NCBI RefSeq assembly: GCF_018555685.1 | Contig: NZ_JAFLWW010000009.1 | Coordinates: 1 to 64,000, forward strand | Length of the DNA stretch: 64,000 bases | From: Aminobacter anthyllidis | GTDB lineage: Bacteria > Pseudomonadota > Alphaproteobacteria > Rhizobiales > Rhizobiaceae | Reading direction: 5' to 3' | The notes under the pieces: model-generated | Databases searched by the model: none | What the model was told of the DNA's origin: nothing | What the model saw: the letters and a program-made list of their open reading frames with translations, nothing else | Translations under genes and position numbers: made by a program | Shown here: positions 8,431 through 18,446 of the stretch, piece after piece | How positions within the stretch are numbered: position 1 is the first letter of the stretch | Layout: each line of letters starts with the position of its first letter

Positions 8431-9672
8431 ATGACATCCCAGCCCGTCACAGCACCCGAGCAGCGCTTCGCCGCCTTTCGCCATGGCGCTTTCGCGCGTT
8501 TCTGGATCGCCCGCTTCCTCGCCACCTTCTCGACCCAGATCATCTCGGTCGGCGTCGGCTGGCAGGTCTATGACCTGACGCGCAATCCTTTCGACCTCGG
8601 CCTTGTCGGCGTCATCCAGTTCGCACCCGCCTTGCTCCTGGTCCTGGTCACCGGGGTCGTTGCCGACCGCTTCGGCCGAAGGCTGATCATGGGGCTCGCG
8701 GCGCTCGTCGAGACCGCCTGTGCCGCGGCCATGCTGGCACTGACTTTCCACGGCATGGCCAGTCCCTTGCCAATCTTCATCGTGCTTGGCGTCTTCGGCA
8801 TCGCGCGCGCTTTTTTTGGCCCGGCCTCGGCCTCGCTTGTCGCCAATCTCGTGCCCGCAGAAGATTTTGCCAACGCCGTCGCCTGGAACTCCTCGGCCTG
8901 GCAAACCGCCACCATCGTCGGCCCGGTCGCCGGCGGCCTGCTCTATGGCGTCTCGCCCGAAGCCGCATACGGCGCCGCCACCGTGCTGATGCTCGCCTCG
9001 GCGGTACTGATCTTTTCGATCCCCAGGCCCAACCAGCGCAGCGAGACCAACAAACCCTCGGTCGAGACGCTGTTCGCCGGCTTCCGCTACATCTGGGGCG
9101 AAAAGATCGTGCTCGGCGCCATCTCGCTCGACCTGTTCGCCGTGCTTTTGTCGGGCGCCGTCGCCTTGCTGCCGGTCTATGCCCGCGACATCCTCGAGCT
9201 TGGGCCATGGGGCCTCGGCCTGCTCCGCTCGGCCCCCGGGGTCGGTGCACTCGCCGTCGCGGTCTGGCTCGCCGGCCATCCGATCCGCGACCATGCCGGC
9301 CTGGTCATGTTCGTTTTCGTCGCTTTGTTCGGCGTCTTCACCACGATATTCGGCTTCTCGACAATTCCGTGGCTGTCGATCGTTGCCCTCGCCTTCATCG
9401 GCGCCACCGACATGGTCAGCGTCTATATCAGGGAGACGCTGATCCAGCTGTGGACGCCCGACCATGTCCGCGGCCGCGTCAATGCCGTCAACGGCGTCTT
9501 TGTCGGCGCCTCGAACGAGCTTGGCGAATTCCGCGCCGGCACCATGGCCGCCCTCATCGGCACGGCGCCCGCGGTGGTATTCGGCGGAATTGGTGCCATT
9601 GCCGTCGCCGGCATCTGGGCCTGGACGTTTCCTGCCCTGCGCAAGGTCAGGCGCCTCGACGGGCGCGTCTGA
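8431..9672 (+). CDS. MFS transporter, EntS/MFS_3-like exporter
   Basis: A 413-residue major facilitator with about 12 membrane helices. The signature loop between helices 2 and 3 reads GVVADRFGRRLIMG, and DHVRGRVNAVNGVF in the C-terminal half is typical of the EntS/MFS_3 branch, which includes enterobactin and drug exporters. The substrate cannot be deduced. An ATG at 8431 was chosen; an in-frame GTG at 8413 is the alternative and neither has a strong ribosome site. It stands alone, 190 bases after the preceding gene. Confidence 0.85.
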   Translation: MTSQPVTAPEQRFAAFRHGAFARFWIARFLATFSTQIISVGVGWQVYDLTRNPFDLGLVGVIQFAPALLLVLVTGVVADRFGRRLIMGLAALVETACAAAMLALTFHGMASPLPIFIVLGVFGIARAFFGPASASLVANLVPAEDFANAVAWNSSAWQTATIVGPVAGGLLYGVSPEAAYGAATVLMLASAVLIFSIPRPNQRSETNKPSVETLFAGFRYIWGEKIVLGAISLDLFAVLLSGAVALLPVYARDILELGPWGLGLLRSAPGVGALAVAVWLAGHPIRDHAGLVMFVFVALFGVFTTIFGFSTIPWLSIVALAFIGATDMVSVYIRETLIQLWTPDHVRGRVNAVNGVFVGASNELGEFRAGTMAALIGTAPAVVFGGIGAIAVAGIWAWTFPALRKVRRLDGRV

Positions 9673-9816
9673 ACTTTCCAGCCTTGGATGCTTTGCCGGC
9701 GTTGCAAACATCACAACGTATTCATACATTCTTCTACATCGATTGGGGGATTGCGATGCTTGCTCCGCCAGATCGCGGCAAAGACGAACACTGTGCGAGC
9801 ATCAGAATAGCGCGGA

Positions 9817-10278
9817 ATGACCATGGCTAACGCGAATGAAAACGACCTCGCCTTGATCAACAAGCTGATCTCCGAGGTCGAGCGATCGCAGAACGAGCGC
9901 TCCGCCGAGGATTTCCTCGCCTTGTTCCGGCCCGACGCCATCTGGGTCACGGCCTTCGGCCGGCGCTTTTCCAGCAAGGCCGAGATCGCCGACTTCACCC
10001 GCAAGGTGCTGACACCGGATCTTGGCGACCAGTACGCCCGCTACGATGTCGCCCATGTCACGATGCTGAGCCCCGAGGTCGCGGCGGTGAATGTCCGCCA
10101 GCGCCCGATCCACAAGGATGGCAGCCCGATCGAAGGCGAACTGGAAGGTTCGCCGCTCTACGTGCTTGTCAAGGAGAACGGCCACTGGATGATCGGCGCC
10201 GGCCAGAACACCAAGGTGCAGACGGTGGCGATTGACACGCAGCAAGGCGAAATCGACGCCCGCGATGGCAAGAAATAG
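9817..10278 (+). CDS. NTF2-like SnoaL/DUF4440-type protein
   Basis: A 153-residue soluble protein with the NTF2 cone fold: an N-terminal helix pair (DLALINKLISEVERSQNERSAEDFLALF), then DAIWVTAFGRR and several beta strands ending ENGHWMIGAGQNT. This is the pattern of the SgcJ/EcaC-DUF4440 group, small-molecule-binding or enzyme-like proteins of unassigned activity. The start could be the ATG at 9817 or the one at 9823. It runs convergently into the amidotransferase gene, 3 bases apart. Confidence 0.8.
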   Translation: MTMANANENDLALINKLISEVERSQNERSAEDFLALFRPDAIWVTAFGRRFSSKAEIADFTRKVLTPDLGDQYARYDVAHVTMLSPEVAAVNVRQRPIHKDGSPIEGELEGSPLYVLVKENGHWMIGAGQNTKVQTVAIDTQQGEIDARDGKK

Positions 10279-10281
10279 AAC

Positions 10282-10992
10282 TCAGCCCTGTGCCGGCTCG
10301 CCGAAGATTTTTATGAGGAATTCGTCGAGCCAGCGCTTGAGGTGCATGTCCCAGATCAGCCGGCCGCCGAGGTGGTCGCGGCCGGGCTGGGCGCCGGGCA
10401 ACACGAAACGCTCGGCCCCGCGCACCACCCAGCGCTGCATCATCACCCGCGTCAGCTCGGCGTGGAACTGGATGCCCCAGGCATTGTCGCCATAGCGGAA
10501 CGCCTGGTTGGGATAGGTGTCGGACGATGCCAGAAGCACCGCATCGCCAGGCAGTGAAAACCCCTCGCGGTGGAACTGGTAGACCATTTCGGGCCAGTGC
10601 ATCAGCTTGCGGCCCTCTTCGGTCGCCTTGATCGGATACCAGCCGATCTCGACAAGCCCCTCGCCATGGCCCTCGACCTTGCCGCCGAGATGGTTGACCA
10701 GCATCTGGGCACCGAGGCAGATGCCGAGAAACGGCCTGTTTTCCCTGAGCGGTACCGCCAGCCAGTCGGTCTCGCGGCGGACGAACTCGTCGTGGTCGTT
10801 GGCGCTCATCGGCCCGCCGAACACCACGGCACCGGCATGTCCGTCGAGTGTTTCGGGCAGATGATCGCCAAGCGGTGGCCGGCGGATGTCGAGATCGAAG
10901 CCGTTTTCGATCAGCACATGGCCGACGCGGCCGGCACTCGAATGCTCCTGATGCAGTATCACCAGGATCTTTGGTCGCGCCCCGCCCGGCAT
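10282..10992 (-). CDS. Class I glutamine amidotransferase-like protein
   Basis: A 236-residue stand-alone GATase-1 protein. The nucleophile elbow GICLGAQ (about 90-96) supplies the catalytic Cys and IQFHAE the catalytic His, as in GMP-synthase-type amidotransferases. Stand-alone members hydrolyse glutamine for, or act on, unidentified substrates, so the role is open. It is the last gene of the minus-strand run hemC-hemD-Mic60-hemY-TerB, 7 bases after the TerB-like gene, which implies co-transcription but not function. Confidence 0.85.
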   Translation of the reverse strand: MPGGARPKILVILHQEHSSAGRVGHVLIENGFDLDIRRPPLGDHLPETLDGHAGAVVFGGPMSANDHDEFVRRETDWLAVPLRENRPFLGICLGAQMLVNHLGGKVEGHGEGLVEIGWYPIKATEEGRKLMHWPEMVYQFHREGFSLPGDAVLLASSDTYPNQAFRYGDNAWGIQFHAELTRVMMQRWVVRGAERFVLPGAQPGRDHLGGRLIWDMHLKRWLDEFLIKIFGEPAQG

Positions 10993-10999
10993 CGGCCGC

Positions 11000-11479
11000 C
11001 TACTCGTCCGTTTCGGGTCCGACGAAGCGCTGCGCCTTCTGCGCCGCCTTGCGCTTGGCCTCGACGCGGTCGCGGCTTTCGACGCCGATCAGCTCGGCGA
11101 TGCGCCAGATGGTGTTGTCTTCCATCTCGTGCAGCTCGCCATCGGCGTAGACGATCTCCCACATCATGCCGATGAAGTCCTTGCGCGCCTGATCGTCGAG
11201 GCTGCGCTTCAGCACGCTGGTGAAGGCGTAGAGATCGACCGCCTCGTTGTCGGCCTGCTCGCCGGCCTTGATCAGCCTATCGAGTTCCGCGCCCGAAATG
11301 CCGTAGCTCTGGCTCAGCAGCTGCTTGACCCGCTCCCACTCGACGTCCTGCCGGTCGCCGTCGGCGTCCATGACATGGTACATCAGCGCCGCTGCCGCGA
11401 CGCGCGGATCGTCCTCGCGGCTGGCCTTGGACCCTGCCGCCGGCAGGTCCTTCAGAAACGAAATCATGCGTTCGAACAT
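11000..11479 (-). CDS. TerB-like (tellurite resistance protein B family) protein
   Basis: A 159-residue all-helical cytoplasmic protein. Acidic turns VMDADGDRQDVEW and IVYADGELHEMED match the metal-binding helical repeats of the TerB fold (COG4103 group). These proteins are widespread in rhizobia and usually not tied to actual tellurite resistance. It lies between hemY and the amidotransferase gene on the minus strand. A second, membrane-anchored protein with a TerB-like helical region is encoded at 34381-34908. Confidence 0.8.
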   Translation of the reverse strand: MFERMISFLKDLPAAGSKASREDDPRVAAAALMYHVMDADGDRQDVEWERVKQLLSQSYGISGAELDRLIKAGEQADNEAVDLYAFTSVLKRSLDDQARKDFIGMMWEIVYADGELHEMEDNTIWRIAELIGVESRDRVEAKRKAAQKAQRFVGPETDE

Positions 11480-11526
11480 CGTCGAATCCTGTTTGAACCA
11501 AGCCTAGACTTAGGGTCGGCGGGAAA

Positions 11527-13098
11527 TCAAAACAAACGGAACCGTTTCTGGGCGTTTTCCCGCTCTACTTCGGGATCGACGCCCGGATCGTCGGGCAGGC
11601 GGATCGGCTCCGCCTTGTCGTCGTCGACAAGGGCTTCGATCCCGTCGGGCGCGGGCGGCACTGCCTTCGACGGCTCGACTGCCTTTTCCGGTTCGGCATC
11701 GCTTTCGACGATCACGTCGACGATGTCGTCGCCAGCCGGCTGTGCGGCGGCAATGCTCGGGATCGACACGCGTTCGACGGGCTCCTCATCCTGCTCGATC
11801 AGATGTCCGAGCCGCTCCTCCGGCGCCTTCCACTCGAAGGCGTCGAGCCTGCCGGTGACCGGCGAAAACGGTGCCCAGCGCTCGGAGATCACGCCATCCG
11901 CCACCCAGGCCGGGTCGCGCGGCGCGCGCACGGCACGCGACAGCCACTGCCGCACCTTGCCCTGGTCGCCGCTCTGCGCTTCCTCGATGTCGGCGAGCAG
12001 AAGGTAAGCGCCTTCGCGCGGCTGCATCCGCGCCGCTGCCTCGGCCTCGGAACGCGCCAGCTTGTAGTCCTGCGCCTCCAGCGCGGCGCGCGCCACGGCG
12101 AGCGAGGATTCGGGATGGTTCTGCTTCAGCGACTGCAGCTTCTTTGCCCGCGCCAGCCGGTCGAGCACGGCATCGCCGGGACGGCCATGGACGTAGAGCT
12201 CGGCGATGTCGGGCAGCGGCTCGGCCTTCCACGCCGTTTCCAGCACCTTGGAGCCCTTGCGCACGTCGTTCTGGCGCAACAGCGCCTTGGCGGCAGCGAG
12301 CGCCGCCGGCCCGAACTCCGGCCGCAGCCGGGCGGCTTCCAGCGCCGCCGTCCGCGCCGCGTTGAAGTCGCTTTCAAACAGCGAGATCGCCTTGGCGGTC
12401 AACAGCACCGAGCGCTTGTTGTTGGCCACGTCGCGCTCGATCTGGCGCGTCGACTTCTGCGCATCGATGAGCGCCAGCGCACCATCCCAGTCGCCGCGCT
12501 CGGACTTTTCCTCGAGCGTCGAATCGGCGGCCCAACCGAGCTGCGGCGCAAGCCCGGCAGCGCGGCCGGCATAGTGGCGCGCCGCCGCGCGGTCGCCGAG
12601 CCGTTCGGCTTCGAGATAAAGGCCGCGCAGGCCGAGCAGGCGCATTTCGGGATCGTCGAGCATCGCCTCGAACTTCTGCCGCGCGCCGTCATGGTCGCCC
12701 TCGAGCAGCGAGGCCTGGGCGTCGAGCAGGTGGATCAGCGGCTCCTGGTCCGAGTTGATCAGCTTGGCGGCTTCCTTGTTCTTCTTGCGCGCAAGCACCG
12801 CATCGCCCGCACCGGCGGCGATCATGCCGGTCGACAGCGCCTGGTAGCCGCGGTCGCGCCGGCGGGCACGGAAATGCCGGGCAATGGTGAAAGGGCTGTT
12901 CCAAACCGCTTTGGTCAGCCACCAGGTCAGCATTGTCGCCGCAACGATGGCGGTGACCGCCACCGCCGCCACCATCAGGCTGACCTTGTACTGGTAGCCG
13001 CTGAAGGTCACGACCATGTCGCCCGGCCGGTCGGCCAGCCAGGCAAAGCCCAGTCCGAGTACAAAAATAAAGGCCAGATAAAACAGGATGCGGATCAT
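11527..13098 (-). CDS. hemY: HemY-like TPR membrane protein
   Basis: A 523-residue HemY family protein. Two N-terminal membrane helices (about 3-22 and 41-64) are followed by the conserved HemY N-domain (WNSPFTIARHFRARRRDRGY) and tetratricopeptide-like helical repeats to about 420, then an acidic low-complexity tail. The family is associated with late heme biosynthesis in operons with hemC and hemD, but no catalytic activity is established; a scaffold role is proposed. It starts 10 bases after the Mic60 gene, so translation is probably linked. Confidence 0.9.
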   Translation of the reverse strand: MIRILFYLAFIFVLGLGFAWLADRPGDMVVTFSGYQYKVSLMVAAVAVTAIVAATMLTWWLTKAVWNSPFTIARHFRARRRDRGYQALSTGMIAAGAGDAVLARKKNKEAAKLINSDQEPLIHLLDAQASLLEGDHDGARQKFEAMLDDPEMRLLGLRGLYLEAERLGDRAAARHYAGRAAGLAPQLGWAADSTLEEKSERGDWDGALALIDAQKSTRQIERDVANNKRSVLLTAKAISLFESDFNAARTAALEAARLRPEFGPAALAAAKALLRQNDVRKGSKVLETAWKAEPLPDIAELYVHGRPGDAVLDRLARAKKLQSLKQNHPESSLAVARAALEAQDYKLARSEAEAAARMQPREGAYLLLADIEEAQSGDQGKVRQWLSRAVRAPRDPAWVADGVISERWAPFSPVTGRLDAFEWKAPEERLGHLIEQDEEPVERVSIPSIAAAQPAGDDIVDVIVESDAEPEKAVEPSKAVPPAPDGIEALVDDDKAEPIRLPDDPGVDPEVERENAQKRFRLF

Positions 13099-13108
13099 CT
13101 GGCGTCCC

Positions 13109-14491
13109 TCATGCCTTCATCGCGCCGGCGACGAGCTTGTCGACCAGCGTTTCGACATCGAGCCGCGCCTTGAGCTTGGTTATGAAGTCGGCGCCAGCGG
13201 CCTTGGCCGTATCGGGCAGCGTGTCGTATTCGGCCAGCGCCTTGGCGAAATCGCCCTGGGTGACCGCCACTTCCATGCGCGCCACCGTCTCCGGCACGCC
13301 AGTGCCTTCGACGGCGCCGATCGGGCGCACCTGCACCAGCTGCTCGGCGCTCGAAACCAGGCGTTCGAGGATGCCGGCATCCTCGCTGACCGGCTTGGCC
13401 GCCGCGATCATCGCATTCGCTGCCGCATCGGTTTCCGCAATGATGTCGGCGCGCGTCGCCACGCCCTTTTCGGCATGCGCCCTGAGTGCCGCCAGTTCCG
13501 GCGCCTCGGGTGAAATGGCGGCGAAGGTTTCGAGCTCGGCGCCAAAGCCCGCGCCGCGGTCGACAGCCGCCTTGAGCGCCGAGGCGGCGATCGCCAGCGC
13601 GATCTTGGGTTGCGACGCCTGCGCCTCGACCTTGGAGGTGAGCGCGGAGACAGACTGCTCCAGCGTCGCGATCTTGCCGTCGTCGGCGGTCGCGGCCTCG
13701 CCAGCCGACTTCACCGCGGCATCTAGGCCCGCGACGCGTTCGTTCAGCGTTGCGATCTCGCTCGAAGCTCCGCTGTTCTGGCTGAGTGAGGTCACCGCCG
13801 TTTCGATCTGCTTGATGCGTCCGTCGAGCCCGGCGAGCACTTCGCTCGATCCGGCCTGGGCCGGTGCCGATTTCAGTGCTTCGATCTCGACCTTCACCTC
13901 GTTGACCGCCGATGTCAGGCCCTCGACCTGGCCCTTGAGTTCGCTGCCGCCACTGGCGGCAGCGCCGAGATCGGCAAGCTGCGACTTCAGCGAGGCGATT
14001 TCGGCTTGCGTTTGCTCGTCGCCCGCGGTCCCGGCGGCACCGCCCGCCGAGCCCAACACGCCGGCATATTGCAGCCCGCCCGCGACCAGCAGCGCGATCA
14101 ACCCGCCAGCCAGCCCCGGCAGCAAGCCGGACGTCGACTGGCGTGCCGGTGCGGTGGAAGTTGGCGCTGCGGAAGCCGCGCTTGCGGCACCCGAACCGGC
14201 ATTCGAGGAGGCCGTACTTGTCGATGCTTCGGCCTTGGGCTTTTCGGCCGCCTTTTCATTGTCGAAGCTGTAGTCGTAGGAGGCGTAGCCGCTTTCGGCC
14301 TTGGCCGCTGTCTCCGCCGAACGGGTCTCTGCCGCCGCCATGGCCTCGTCGCCTGTCGTCGCCGAAACCGCCTCGGCCTCAGCTTCAGGCTTGCCCGGTT
14401 CTTCGACGCGCGACACGGCACCGGGCTCCAGCTCGATCGTCACCGGCTCGCGATGCGTCTTTGAATGGCGCGTCTTCGGCGTCTTGACCAT
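13109..14491 (-). CDS. Alphaproteobacterial mitofilin/Mic60 homologue
   Basis: A 460-residue membrane-anchored coiled-coil protein. It has a charged, Ala/Glu-rich N-terminus (1-120), one membrane helix (about 123-146), a long coiled coil (about 155-330) and a C-terminal helical domain (QLVQVRPIG through LKARLDVETLVDKLV) that fits the mitofilin signature. Alphaproteobacterial Mic60 homologues are known to be encoded beside hemY in the heme operon and to be able to deform membranes, the ancestor of the mitochondrial crista-junction protein. The identification combines architecture and synteny. The start is the ATG at 14489-14491; upstream residues in the open frame look non-coding. Confidence 0.82.
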   Translation of the reverse strand: MVKTPKTRHSKTHREPVTIELEPGAVSRVEEPGKPEAEAEAVSATTGDEAMAAAETRSAETAAKAESGYASYDYSFDNEKAAEKPKAEASTSTASSNAGSGAASAASAAPTSTAPARQSTSGLLPGLAGGLIALLVAGGLQYAGVLGSAGGAAGTAGDEQTQAEIASLKSQLADLGAAASGGSELKGQVEGLTSAVNEVKVEIEALKSAPAQAGSSEVLAGLDGRIKQIETAVTSLSQNSGASSEIATLNERVAGLDAAVKSAGEAATADDGKIATLEQSVSALTSKVEAQASQPKIALAIAASALKAAVDRGAGFGAELETFAAISPEAPELAALRAHAEKGVATRADIIAETDAAANAMIAAAKPVSEDAGILERLVSSAEQLVQVRPIGAVEGTGVPETVARMEVAVTQGDFAKALAEYDTLPDTAKAAGADFITKLKARLDVETLVDKLVAGAMKA

Positions 14492-14613
14492 GCTTGGGGC
14501 TCCGCGATTTCGTTGGCGTAGATCCCGCGACAGATGCGGGGTTCGAAGATCAAAATCAGTAACACCCACCGTCCCGCGAAAAAAGGCCGGTTGATGGCAA
14601 GTAGCTGTTCCCC

Positions 14614-15330
14614 TCAGTCCGGATCGCCGAGAAGGGCAAGCAGCGCGTCCTCGTTGGGGTCGGGAGCGACCTCGACCCTCAACCCGTCGACCATGGATGC
14701 GGCGATGCGCCCCGACAGGCAAAAACACGTCGCTTCCCGCATCAGGAAATCCGCCTCGGCCTGCATTTGCATGAGCGAACCGAAGGCAGCGGCGGCACGT
14801 GCCGAATAAACGAGCACGGCATCGATTGGTTGCCCGCCAAGCTGCTGGCGCACAAAGGAAGGAGCCGGATTGAGCGCGACCGTGTCATAGGTTTCGATCG
14901 GCACCACCCGCAAGCCATTGACGCCAAGGCGGCGTTCGAACTCCGGCATCCGCACCCGCCCACAGAGATAAGCGAGCGTCGCCTTGCCGAGTTCGATGGA
15001 TATCATGTCGGCAAGGGCGGCAGCATCGCCAGGACCTTCGCTGACGGAGAAGAAGCCGGCTTTGCGGGCGCTTTCAGCTGTGCGCGCACCGACCGCATGG
15101 CAGGGCAGGCTTCGCAGCCGTTCGATCAGCCCGCTTGGGGCGTGCCGCAGCGCATTGGCGCTTGTCACCGCAATGGCAGTCGCATCGGCTGGAACGCTGT
15201 CGCGTGCCACCGGCAAAGCACGCGTTTCGGACAGCGGCAGCAGTACCGGTTCGAAGCCAAGCGCTTCAAGGCGCCGCGCGGTGCGGGTGGCGCCGGGTTC
15301 CGGCCTCGTCACCAGCACCCGCTGTGCCAT
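14614..15330 (-). CDS. hemD: Uroporphyrinogen-III synthase
   Basis: A 238-residue HemD, which cyclises hydroxymethylbilane with inversion of ring D to give uroporphyrinogen III. The fold's two alpha/beta domains are visible as VLVTRPEPGATRTARRLEALG at the N-terminus and VLVYSARAAAAFG in the C-terminal half, where the conserved Tyr/Ser active-site region lies. The start is the ATG at 15328-15330, which directly abuts the hemC stop. HemD sequences are divergent, but partner gene hemC makes the assignment firm. Confidence 0.92.
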   Translation of the reverse strand: MAQRVLVTRPEPGATRTARRLEALGFEPVLLPLSETRALPVARDSVPADATAIAVTSANALRHAPSGLIERLRSLPCHAVGARTAESARKAGFFSVSEGPGDAAALADMISIELGKATLAYLCGRVRMPEFERRLGVNGLRVVPIETYDTVALNPAPSFVRQQLGGQPIDAVLVYSARAAAAFGSLMQMQAEADFLMREATCFCLSGRIAASMVDGLRVEVAPDPNEDALLALLGDPD

Positions 15331-16260
15331 CTAGCTCCATCCCTCGAAGAACGTCGTGCCGGCCCGTGCCCGCACCTCATCGCCGGCATTCCGGCCGATG
15401 TCGGCGGCATCCGCCACCCGACCCTCGGCCTTGGCCTCGTGCCACAGCGTACCATCTGGCGTCAGGATAAGCCCGGAGAAAGACAGCCTGTCACCATCGA
15501 TCTCGGCATATCCGGCGATCGGCGTCCGGCACGAACCGTCGAGCGCCGCGAGAAACGCCCGTTCGCAGGCCAATGCCTGGCCGGTCGGCCTGTGGTCGAT
15601 GGCGGCCAGCATAGCGGTGACAGCAGTGTCTCCGATGCGGCTTTCGATGCAGATCGCGCCTTGCCCTGGCGCCGGCGGAAACACATCGAGCGGCATCAGG
15701 TCGGTGATGACATTCTCAAGCCCAAGCCGCCGCAGTCCGGCATTGGCGAGGATCGTACCTTGCGCCACGCCCTCGTCGAGCTTCCTCAGGCGCGTCTGCA
15801 CATTGCCGCGAAACATCACCACGTCAAGATCGGGGCGCATACGCCGGATCAGTGCCTGCCGCCTGAGGGAAGACGACCCGACAACGGCGCCTTGCGGCAG
15901 CTCCGATATGCTGGGTGCAGCTCGGCCGATGAACGCATCCCTTGGGTCCTCGCGTGGCAGAAACGCCGACAGTTCGAGCCCGTCGGGCAGTTGCGTCGGC
16001 ATGTCCTTGGACGAATGCACGGCGATATCAATCTCGCCGGCATACATCGCCTCTTCCAGTTCCTTGGTGAACAGCCCCTTGCCGCCGGCCATCGATAGCG
16101 GCCGGTCCTGGATGCGGTCGCCGCTGGTCGAAATCGCCACGATCTCGAACGCCTCTTCCGGCAGGCCATGCGCCGCCATCAGCCGCGCACGCGTCTCGTG
16201 CGCCTGGGCGAGCGCCAGCAGGCTGCCGCGGGTTCCGATTCTCAAGGCTCTAGTTTGCAT
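15331..16260 (-). CDS. hemC: Hydroxymethylbilane synthase (porphobilinogen deaminase)
   Basis: A 309-residue HemC that condenses four porphobilinogens into hydroxymethylbilane in the cytoplasm. It begins with the family-typical [15 protein letters not shown]; the middle has [14 protein letters not shown] with the catalytic Asp and [20 protein letters not shown] carries the Cys that binds the dipyrromethane cofactor. I chose the ATG at 16258-16260, which gives the usual length; the frame is open to 16335. First gene of the minus-strand heme operon, divergent from tsaD with a 77-base gap. Confidence 0.96.
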   Translation of the reverse strand: MQTRALRIGTRGSLLALAQAHETRARLMAAHGLPEEAFEIVAISTSGDRIQDRPLSMAGGKGLFTKELEEAMYAGEIDIAVHSSKDMPTQLPDGLELSAFLPREDPRDAFIGRAAPSISELPQGAVVGSSSLRRQALIRRMRPDLDVVMFRGNVQTRLRKLDEGVAQGTILANAGLRRLGLENVITDLMPLDVFPPAPGQGAICIESRIGDTAVTAMLAAIDHRPTGQALACERAFLAALDGSCRTPIAGYAEIDGDRLSFSGLILTPDGTLWHEAKAEGRVADAADIGRNAGDEVRARAGTTFFEGWS

Positions 16261-16337
16261 AGCGCTTGGTCCGTGATAACCCCGCGCTGGCGGGGCGGTC
16301 CCGTACCTCCTATCTAGGAAATTACCACCGGGCAATC

Positions 16338-17444
16338 ATGCAGGGTAGCGACCAATTGATCCGTGTTCTTGGCATCGAGACAAGCTGCGACGAAACCGCG
16401 GCCAGCGTCGTTGCGCTTGAACCCGGCCAGGCCCCGCGTATCCTGTCGAGCACCGTGTTCAGCCAGATCGAGGAGCATGCGGCCTTCGGCGGCGTCGTTC
16501 CGGAGATCGCCGCGCGTGCCCATGTCGAGGCGCTCGACGGCATCGTCGAGGCAGCACTAGAGGATTCCGGCGTTGGCTTTGAAGACATCGATGCCATCGC
16601 TGCCACCGCCGGTCCCGGCCTCGTCGGCGGGCTGATCGTCGGGCTGATGACGGCCAAGGCGATCGCCGCGTCAGTGGGCAAGCCGCTGATCGCCATCAAC
16701 CATCTTGAAGGCCATGCGCTGACGGCGCGGCTGACCGACAACCTGGCGTTTCCTTATCTGTTGCTGCTGGTTTCAGGCGGCCACACCCAGATCGTGCTGG
16801 TGCGCGGCGTCGGCGACTACCAGCGCTGGGCCACCACCATCGACGACGCGCTTGGCGAAGCCTTCGACAAGACCGCCAAGATGCTCGCCCTGCCCTATCC
16901 CGGCGGCCCCAATGTCGAAAAGGCGGCCCAGTCGGGCGATGCCACCCGTTTTGTCTTTCCCCGCCCGATGAAGGGTTCGGCCCAGCCCGATTTCTCCTTC
17001 TCCGGCCTCAAGACCTCGGTGCGCCAGGCGGCCACCGCCGTGGCCCCGTTGAGCGACCAGGATGTCGCCGACATCTGCGCCTCGTTCCAGGCGGCGGTCG
17101 CCGATACGCTCGGTGACCGCGTCAAGCGCGCGCTGGCCCGTTTCCGCGACGAGTTCCCCGACTGTGAAACGCCAGCGCTGGTTGTTGCCGGCGGCGTCGC
17201 CGCCAACAAACAGATCCGCGCCTTGCTCGAAAAGCTGTGCGCCAAAAATGGCTTCGCCTTCATCGCACCGCCCATGGCGCTGTGCACCGACAATGCCGCG
17301 ATGATCGCCTGGGCCGGCATCGAGCGGCTGCGCGCCGGCCTTGTCGAGCCCGATGCATTCGATTTCGTGCCGCGATCGCGCTGGCCGCTGGACAGCGTCT
17401 CAGCCCCGATCGTCGGCTCCGGCAGGCGGGGAGCCAAGGCATGA
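16338..17444 (+). CDS. tsaD: tRNA threonylcarbamoyladenosine biosynthesis protein TsaD
   Basis: A 368-residue TsaD/Kae1/Gcp protein, which transfers the threonylcarbamoyl group to A37 of ANN-decoding tRNAs. It starts [16 protein letters not shown], has the metal-binding NHLEGHA motif near residue 115 and the ASKHA-fold nucleotide site VSGGHTQ. The start ATG at 16338 fits the family length; the frame is open from 16266. It overlaps gpsA by 4 bases (ATGA), so the two are translationally coupled. Divergent to hemC. Confidence 0.96.
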   Translation: MQGSDQLIRVLGIETSCDETAASVVALEPGQAPRILSSTVFSQIEEHAAFGGVVPEIAARAHVEALDGIVEAALEDSGVGFEDIDAIAATAGPGLVGGLIVGLMTAKAIAASVGKPLIAINHLEGHALTARLTDNLAFPYLLLLVSGGHTQIVLVRGVGDYQRWATTIDDALGEAFDKTAKMLALPYPGGPNVEKAAQSGDATRFVFPRPMKGSAQPDFSFSGLKTSVRQAATAVAPLSDQDVADICASFQAAVADTLGDRVKRALARFRDEFPDCETPALVVAGGVAANKQIRALLEKLCAKNGFAFIAPPMALCTDNAAMIAWAGIERLRAGLVEPDAFDFVPRSRWPLDSVSAPIVGSGRRGAKA

Positions 17445-18424
17445 GCGCATACAAGGTCACCGTTCTCGGCGGCGGCGCCTGGGGCACGGCCCTGGCGCTT
17501 GCGATGCTGCGCGCCGGCCATGCCGTCACGCTGTGGGCCCGCGACAGCGAGAGCGTCGACGCTATCCGTGCCGGCACCAACCCGCGCTATCTCCCCGGCA
17601 TCACCTTCGAAACCGGCATTGCCGCCACCACCGACCTTGCCCAGGCACTTGCCGGCACCGATTGCGTGCTGGTCGTCACCCCGGCGCAGGCGCTGCGCAG
17701 CGTGCTGACCGACGTCAAGCCGCATATCGCGGAGCACGTTCCACTTGTGCTCTGCGCCAAGGGCATCGAGCGTGACACCGGCAGGCTTCTGTCCGATATC
17801 TCCAGCGCCATCCTGCCCGACAATCCGGTGGCCGCACTGTCCGGACCGAGCTTCGCCACCGACGTTTCTCGTGGCCTGCCCACTGCCGTCGTCGTCGCAT
17901 CCGAGGACGAGGCGCTGGCCTCCGCGCTTGCGACGCGCTTCTCCGCCGCCAACCTGCGCTGCTATTCCAGCGACGATCTCATCGGCGTCGAAATCGGCGG
18001 CGCGCTGAAGAACGTCTTCGCCATCGCCGCCGGTGCCGTCACCGGTGCCGGCCTCGGCGCATCGGCCCAGGCAGCGCTTGTCACGCGCGGCTTCGTCGAG
18101 TTGCGCCGCATAGGCGCTGCCTTCGGCGCCCGGCCGGAAACGCTGATGGGCCTGTCCGGCCTCGGCGACCTGATGCTCACCTGCTCGTCGGTACAGTCGC
18201 GCAACTTCGCCTATGGCGTGGCACTCGGCAAAGGCGAGGAACTCGCCGGACGCCCGCTCGCTGAAGGTGTCGCCACGTCCTACATCGCCGCCCGCCTGAC
18301 CCGCGAGCGCGGCATAGAGGCGCCGATCATCGAGGCCGTCGCGGCCCTGCTCGACAACGCCATCACCATCAACGAGGCCGTCGCCGGGCTGATGACCCGT
18401 CCGCTGCGCGCCGAGGCCGACTGA
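17441..18424 (+). CDS. gpsA: Glycerol-3-phosphate dehydrogenase [NAD(P)+]
   Basis: A 327-residue GpsA that reduces dihydroxyacetone phosphate to sn-glycerol-3-phosphate for phospholipid synthesis. The Rossmann motif [14 protein letters not shown] is at the N-terminus, [11 protein letters not shown] follows, and the catalytic [15 protein letters not shown] lysine region is near residue 190. The ATG at 17441 overlaps the tsaD stop. Part of the plus-strand operon tsaD-gpsA-YciI-EVE-methyltransferase. Confidence 0.96.
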   Translation: MSAYKVTVLGGGAWGTALALAMLRAGHAVTLWARDSESVDAIRAGTNPRYLPGITFETGIAATTDLAQALAGTDCVLVVTPAQALRSVLTDVKPHIAEHVPLVLCAKGIERDTGRLLSDISSAILPDNPVAALSGPSFATDVSRGLPTAVVVASEDEALASALATRFSAANLRCYSSDDLIGVEIGGALKNVFAIAAGAVTGAGLGASAQAALVTRGFVELRRIGAAFGARPETLMGLSGLGDLMLTCSSVQSRNFAYGVALGKGEELAGRPLAEGVATSYIAARLTRERGIEAPIIEAVAALLDNAITINEAVAGLMTRPLRAEAD

Positions 18425-18446
18425 AGCCAAAGAGGATACGCAAAAG

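Noticed and set aside
8095-9729. A 544-codon minus-strand frame opposite the MFS gene
   Set aside because: Asp/Gly/Arg-rich with no domain, whereas the plus-strand MFS protein is clear.
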